DNA from: Pseudomonadales bacterium | Lineage (GTDB): Bacteria; Pseudomonadota; Gammaproteobacteria; Pseudomonadales; UBA3067 | NCBI GenBank assembly: GCA_016763235.1 | Contig: JAESUE010000034.1 | Coordinates: 1 to 8,758, forward strand | DNA: 8,758 nt | Direction: 5' to 3' | In this document: piece after piece, positions 6,544 to 8,758 of the stretch | Position numbering within the stretch: the first letter of the stretch is position 1 | Layout of the letters: every line of letters starts with the position of its first letter | Position numbers and translations under genes: made by a program | Notes under the pieces: generated by a model | Database searches by the model: none | What the model was told of the DNA's origin: nothing | What the model saw: the letters and a program-made list of their open reading frames with translations, nothing else

Positions 6544-7338
6544 TCAAATCGCCAAAGAAAGCCGGTTTAAACCATTATTTTTGATGATGCTGCGAATTAC
6601 CAACACGTAATTTTCACCCATCTGAGAATAGCTCTTAAGGCCGCCAGCAAGGCCTTCACCGGAAAGCACCTCACCTTGCTCCCTATATTGACGCCGCAGC
6701 TCTCGCAAAGCGCGGTACGCCGGGTGACTGTTTATATTTTTCATATAAGACTGAACCGACTCAGCTGGGTTAACAAAACGACGAACTTCATGCTTTTTAT
6801 CATCCGCTCTATTTTTAGGCACTAACCCACAGCCACGCTGAAAACACCACTGCCCAAAGTAATTATTTGCTTCCGTCGCAAAACGCGACGCCCCCCACCC
6901 CGTTTCCATCGCTGCTTGCGCCAAAACAAGATCGACAGGTAGCACATCCACATGAAACAACAATTCTGCTACAAGCTTTTGCTCATCTAAACCAGCTCCT
7001 CGCACACGGTATTCTTCAGCTAGAATTTTCAAAAATGTCCGATTTTTATCGGTCAGAGAAGCGGTCTTTCTTAATAACAAAAGTCTGGAACGCACCCCTA
7101 AAATTCTTTCATTTTCTTGTTCAATAAGCGGCATTAACGTTTGAATAAAGCGCTGCTTAGACGCAGACAGGTTCGGAGTCTGCGTCATAGGAGTTTCATC
7201 GCTCGTCGTAATTGATTTAGCCTCGACCTCGGAAGACATTAGGGATAAAGAGGGTTCCTTCCACAGCAAGTAACCTTTACCTATGCCAAATACAGCTGAC
7301 ATCAATAACAAACCTGAAAGGATGAAATTATTGGGCAT
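6544..7338 (-). CDS. Bax-like membrane-anchored glucosaminidase
   Basis: A 264-residue protein that resembles E. coli Bax and other glucosaminidase-domain (GH73-type) peptidoglycan hydrolases. Residues 5-25 form a hydrophobic N-terminal segment, either an uncleaved anchor or a signal peptide, so the rest should lie in the periplasm. A Ser/Thr-rich linker to about residue 60 and a helical region (61-125) follow. The catalytic domain starts near 130, with LAQAAMETGWGASRFATEANNYFG: Glu145 is the expected general acid. NYFGQWCF, HEVRRFVNPAESVQSYMKNINSHPAYRALR and GLKSYSQMGENYV continue as in the family. Likely role: cleavage of beta-1,4 bonds next to N-acetylglucosamine in cell-wall remodelling. 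ATG (7336-7338) has GAGAAA a few bases upstream. It is convergent with the deaminase gene and stands alone. Confidence 0.87.
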   Translation of the reverse strand: MPNNFILSGLLLMSAVFGIGKGYLLWKEPSLSLMSSEVEAKSITTSDETPMTQTPNLSASKQRFIQTLMPLIEQENERILGVRSRLLLLRKTASLTDKNRTFLKILAEEYRVRGAGLDEQKLVAELLFHVDVLPVDLVLAQAAMETGWGASRFATEANNYFGQWCFQRGCGLVPKNRADDKKHEVRRFVNPAESVQSYMKNINSHPAYRALRELRRQYREQGEVLSGEGLAGGLKSYSQMGENYVLVIRSIIKNNGLNRLSLAI

Positions 7339-7369
7339 TCGCTTTTTCTCGCATTTTAAAAAAGAGCCA

Positions 7370-7386
7370 TAGCAAATTGCTTGCTA
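7370..7386. other. Hairpin flanked by A6/T6 runs in the glucosaminidase leader
   Basis: TAGCAA (7370-7375) pairs perfectly with TTGCTA (7381-7386) around a 5-base loop. On the minus strand it is followed six bases later by a run of six T (7358-7363), 31 bases before the glucosaminidase start. On the plus strand six T begin three bases after the stem (7390-7395). It could be a weak attenuator in the minus-strand leader or a weak bidirectional terminator. The stem is short and AT-rich. Confidence 0.3.
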
Positions 7387-7542
7387 GCATTTTTTATCAC
7401 CCTTGTTTAGATTATTACCTTTTATCAAAATCATATTTTAAATTGAAGCCGTCTAAAAAAGGGTTAAGGGCTATTTATACAGCTTCAAATATGAATATAT
7501 ACTTAAAATGATATTGTAAAAAGAAGTAAAACCTCAGCTCAC

Positions 7543-7630
7543 GCTCAAATTCGAGCATAACAGCGTTAAAAAATGATCATTTAACCATATAAACTCACAT
7601 TTTTCGCCTTGTTCTGCTCAAATCTGAACA
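7543..7630. repeat. Pair of GCTCAAAT repeats, each within an inverted repeat
   Basis: GCTCAAAT occurs at 7543-7550 and 7616-7623. The first copy forms GCTC-6 nt-GAGC (7543-7556). The second lies in the loop of TGTTC-11 nt-GAACA (7610-7630). The starts are 73 bases apart, close to seven helical turns. Such paired sites can bind a regulator on the same DNA face, but no family is recognised and the repeats are short. Confidence 0.3.
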
Positions 7631-7639
7631 GTCAAAAAG

Positions 7640-7668
7640 TTCACTGAGGCACTACAAAGAAATAAACT
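7640..7668 (+). promoter_or_regulatory. Candidate promoter for the 71-residue gene
   Basis: TTCACT (7640-7645) and TAAACT (7663-7668) each match four of six consensus bases with the ideal 17-base spacing. The predicted start, about 7675, leaves a leader of roughly 85 bases. The -10 abuts a 16-base palindrome. Moderate pattern match only. Confidence 0.35.
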
Positions 7669-7684
7669 TTATTTTTAAAAATAA
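7669..7684. repeat. 16-base perfect palindrome TTATTTTTAAAAATAA
   Basis: Eight-base arms meet without a spacer, directly after the candidate -10 of the 71-residue gene and covering its predicted start site. An operator is a natural reading. It is all A and T in an AT-rich region, which makes chance more likely than for a mixed sequence. Confidence 0.4.
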
Positions 7685-7760
7685 GTATCTTGCGCCATTC
7701 TGCGAGATTAAGAATACCAAGAGAAAACCCCAAAAGGGCGATACACAAAGGACTGTTACT

Positions 7761-7976
7761 ATGAGAAATACCGCATCTGCAATACTCGTTGGAAAAAAAG
7801 TATATAAAACCAATGAGATGATTAAGCGTGTCTCTGAGGAAATAAACTTATTAGGCTCGAGACTAGAGGAAGTTGAAACCTTTGGTTCCTGCTCTAGTGA
7901 GCAACAAAATAAGATTGTGGATATGATAAAAGTAAGGTGTGAATTGCTAGGTTCACTGTCAAAAAGCTTTGATTAG
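7761..7976 (+). CDS. Unrecognised 71-residue helical protein
   Basis: I do not recognise this protein. It reads MRNTASAILVGKKVYKT at the start, then charged, heptad-like stretches (NEMIKRVSEEINLLGSRLEEVE at about 18-39 and QQNKIVDMIKVRCELLGSL at about 49-67) joined by a short FGSCSSE turn. This suggests two amphipathic helices forming a small helical hairpin or coiled coil; Cys44 and Cys60 are the only cysteines. There is no signal peptide, membrane helix or DNA-binding motif that I can name. A good ribosome binding site, AAAGGA at 7747-7752, lies eight bases before ATG 7761, which together with the codon pattern supports real translation. It stands alone, with a long AT-rich upstream region, and the following gene is convergent. 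Function unknown. Confidence 0.65.
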   Translation: MRNTASAILVGKKVYKTNEMIKRVSEEINLLGSRLEEVETFGSCSSEQQNKIVDMIKVRCELLGSLSKSFD

Positions 7977-8027
7977 TTTGATGCTAAATAAAGACTCGCC
8001 CCCCTAAAGAAATTTACAATCCCCCAC

Positions 8028-8063
8028 AAAAAAGCCACTCTACCATGATGAGAAGAGTGGCTT
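8028..8063 (-). terminator. Intrinsic terminator of the short-chain dehydrogenase gene
   Basis: A perfect 10-pair stem, AAGCCACTCT (8032-8041) with AGAGTGGCTT (8054-8063), closes a 12-base loop. On the minus strand the T-run, six T (8028-8033), overlaps the end of the stem. It lies about 22 bases after the dehydrogenase stop codon. It may also stop plus-strand transcription from the 71-residue gene, though no T-run follows on that strand. Confidence 0.85.
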
Positions 8064-8085
8064 ATTGTTAGCAGATAAGCTGTTA

Positions 8086-8758
8086 CTACTTATTCATTGC
8101 CTGAATCATCAGACCCATTTCTTCAGTGGCGTTACCTGGAACGATGTAACCTTCTTCGTTTCTGATTTGAGCAAAGTTATCACGTACTTTTTCAGCGGTT
8201 AACTCTTTGTCGAAAATCCCCGGTGTGGCACCAATGAATACGCGCCCAACTCGACCGGCTGCAGCAGAGTATATCTCAGCGCTTACTGGACAATCTTCAT
8301 GCGCTAGATACGCCACAATTGGCGTAACCAAAGCGGGATCCATATCAAACTGATCAGCCATTGGCCCCAACAAATCTTGCGTCATACGAGTTTTCGCGCC
8401 TGGAGCCAATACGTTTGCTTTAATGTTGTACTTGGCGCCCTCTATGGCAATAACATTAGTAAAGCCCACGATACCCATTTTGTCAGCACCGTAGTTTGTT
8501 TGGCCGAAGTTACCAAACAGGCCTGCAGCAGATGACGTGTTAATAATACGTCCATACTTCTGCTCGCGCATGATTTCCCAAGCGGCCTGAGTAACCCAGA
8601 CAGTTCCCATTAAATGCACAGCCATAACAGGGTCGAACAATTCAGGCGTCATATTGCGGAATGATTTATCACGCAAGATGCCCGCATTGTTGATCACAAT
8701 ATCAACACCACCAAAGGTATCAACAGCGGTTTTAATGATTGCTGCCGCAGATTCTCTA
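8086..8758 (-). CDS. Short-chain dehydrogenase/reductase, HSD17B4-like (N-terminus outside the window)
   Basis: An NAD(P)-dependent oxidoreductase of the classical SDR superfamily; 223 residues are visible and the frame stays open to the window edge, so roughly 75 N-terminal residues with the TGxxxGxG cofactor motif are missing. The GTG at 8695-8697 is internal (GGVDIVINNAG reads through it) and not the start. Visible motifs, numbered from the first visible residue: NNAG (23-26), catalytic Ser76 in NTSSAAG, and Tyr89 and Lys93 in NYGADKMG. The helix Asn of the classical tetrad is replaced by His48 in VHLMG, as in the dehydrogenase domain of peroxisomal multifunctional enzyme HSD17B4. WEIMREQKYGRI, GLFGNFGQTNY and the long C-terminal extension after the Rossmann fold also fit that group. 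A beta-hydroxyacyl-CoA-type or steroid-type substrate is plausible but not shown. A strong terminator follows. Confidence 0.9.
   Translation of the reverse strand, partial: RESAAAIIKTAVDTFGGVDIVINNAGILRDKSFRNMTPELFDPVMAVHLMGTVWVTQAAWEIMREQKYGRIINTSSAAGLFGNFGQTNYGADKMGIVGFTNVIAIEGAKYNIKANVLAPGAKTRMTQDLLGPMADQFDMDPALVTPIVAYLAHEDCPVSAEIYSAAAGRVGRVFIGATPGIFDKELTAEKVRDNFAQIRNEEGYIVPGNATEEMGLMIQAMNK

Larger units (their letters stand above)
7339..7760. other. AT-rich intergenic region with several inverted repeats
   Basis: About 420 bases between the divergent glucosaminidase gene and the 71-residue gene. I see no coding frame. It holds a hairpin next to each gene's leader, a pair of GCTCAAAT repeats, a 16-base palindrome and a promoter candidate for the plus strand. 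A minus-strand TATAAAT (7473-7479) could be a -10 for the glucosaminidase gene, but no good -35 accompanies it. The length would allow an unlisted small RNA; no sequence signature proves one. Confidence 0.55.

Noticed and set aside
7981..8030. C-rich runs (CCCCCC and CCCCC) before the terminator, G-rich on the minus strand
   Set aside because: Only two G-runs are present, so a G-quadruplex is not supported.
8695..8697. GTG as the start of the short-chain dehydrogenase
   Set aside because: The frame stays open upstream to the window edge and encodes the normal SDR sequence before NNAG, so the GTG is an internal Val.

Overview
The window looks like chromosomal DNA of a gammaproteobacterium, probably marine or aquatic. 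The evidence is the gene order DUF2065 (YjeT)-hisZ-purA, a full-length YgiQ radical SAM protein and a Bax-type glucosaminidase. Base composition is moderate, with AT-rich intergenic stretches. I cannot place the genus. There is no transposase, integrase, phage gene, CRISPR array, rRNA or tRNA that I can support.

Layout. (1) Positions 1-490, minus strand: the 5' part of a surface lipoprotein gene that appears broken. It has a TTG start, a one-base frameshift near 190 and an in-frame TAA at 94-96, and the same protein continues to read well on both sides of the lesions. (2) 491-880: non-coding DNA between two divergent units, with a weak promoter candidate and a leader hairpin. (3) 881-3684, plus strand: DUF2065 membrane protein, hisZ (regulatory subunit of ATP phosphoribosyltransferase) and purA (adenylosuccinate synthetase). 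This is a familiar block, but the hflK/hflC genes that often precede it are absent here. (4) 3826-6514, plus strand: ygiQ and, 13 bases later, a zinc nucleoside/base deaminase; the two are probably co-transcribed. (5) 6544-7338, minus strand: a Bax-like membrane-anchored glucosaminidase, convergent with the deaminase. (6) 7339-7760: an AT-rich gap of about 420 bases with several inverted repeats. (7) 7761-7976, plus strand: an unrecognised 71-residue protein with a good ribosome binding site. (8) 8086-8758, minus strand: a short-chain dehydrogenase related to the dehydrogenase part of HSD17B4, cut by the window edge and followed by a clear intrinsic terminator.

How the genes fit together. HisZ and PurA both belong to purine-linked metabolism: HisZ activates the first step of histidine synthesis, which consumes ATP and PRPP, and PurA commits IMP to AMP. 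The remaining genes look like independent housekeeping or accessory functions. I found no convincing new multi-gene system. The items most worth a second look are the damaged lipoprotein gene, the ygiQ-deaminase pair, and the orphan 71-residue gene with its palindrome-rich upstream region.
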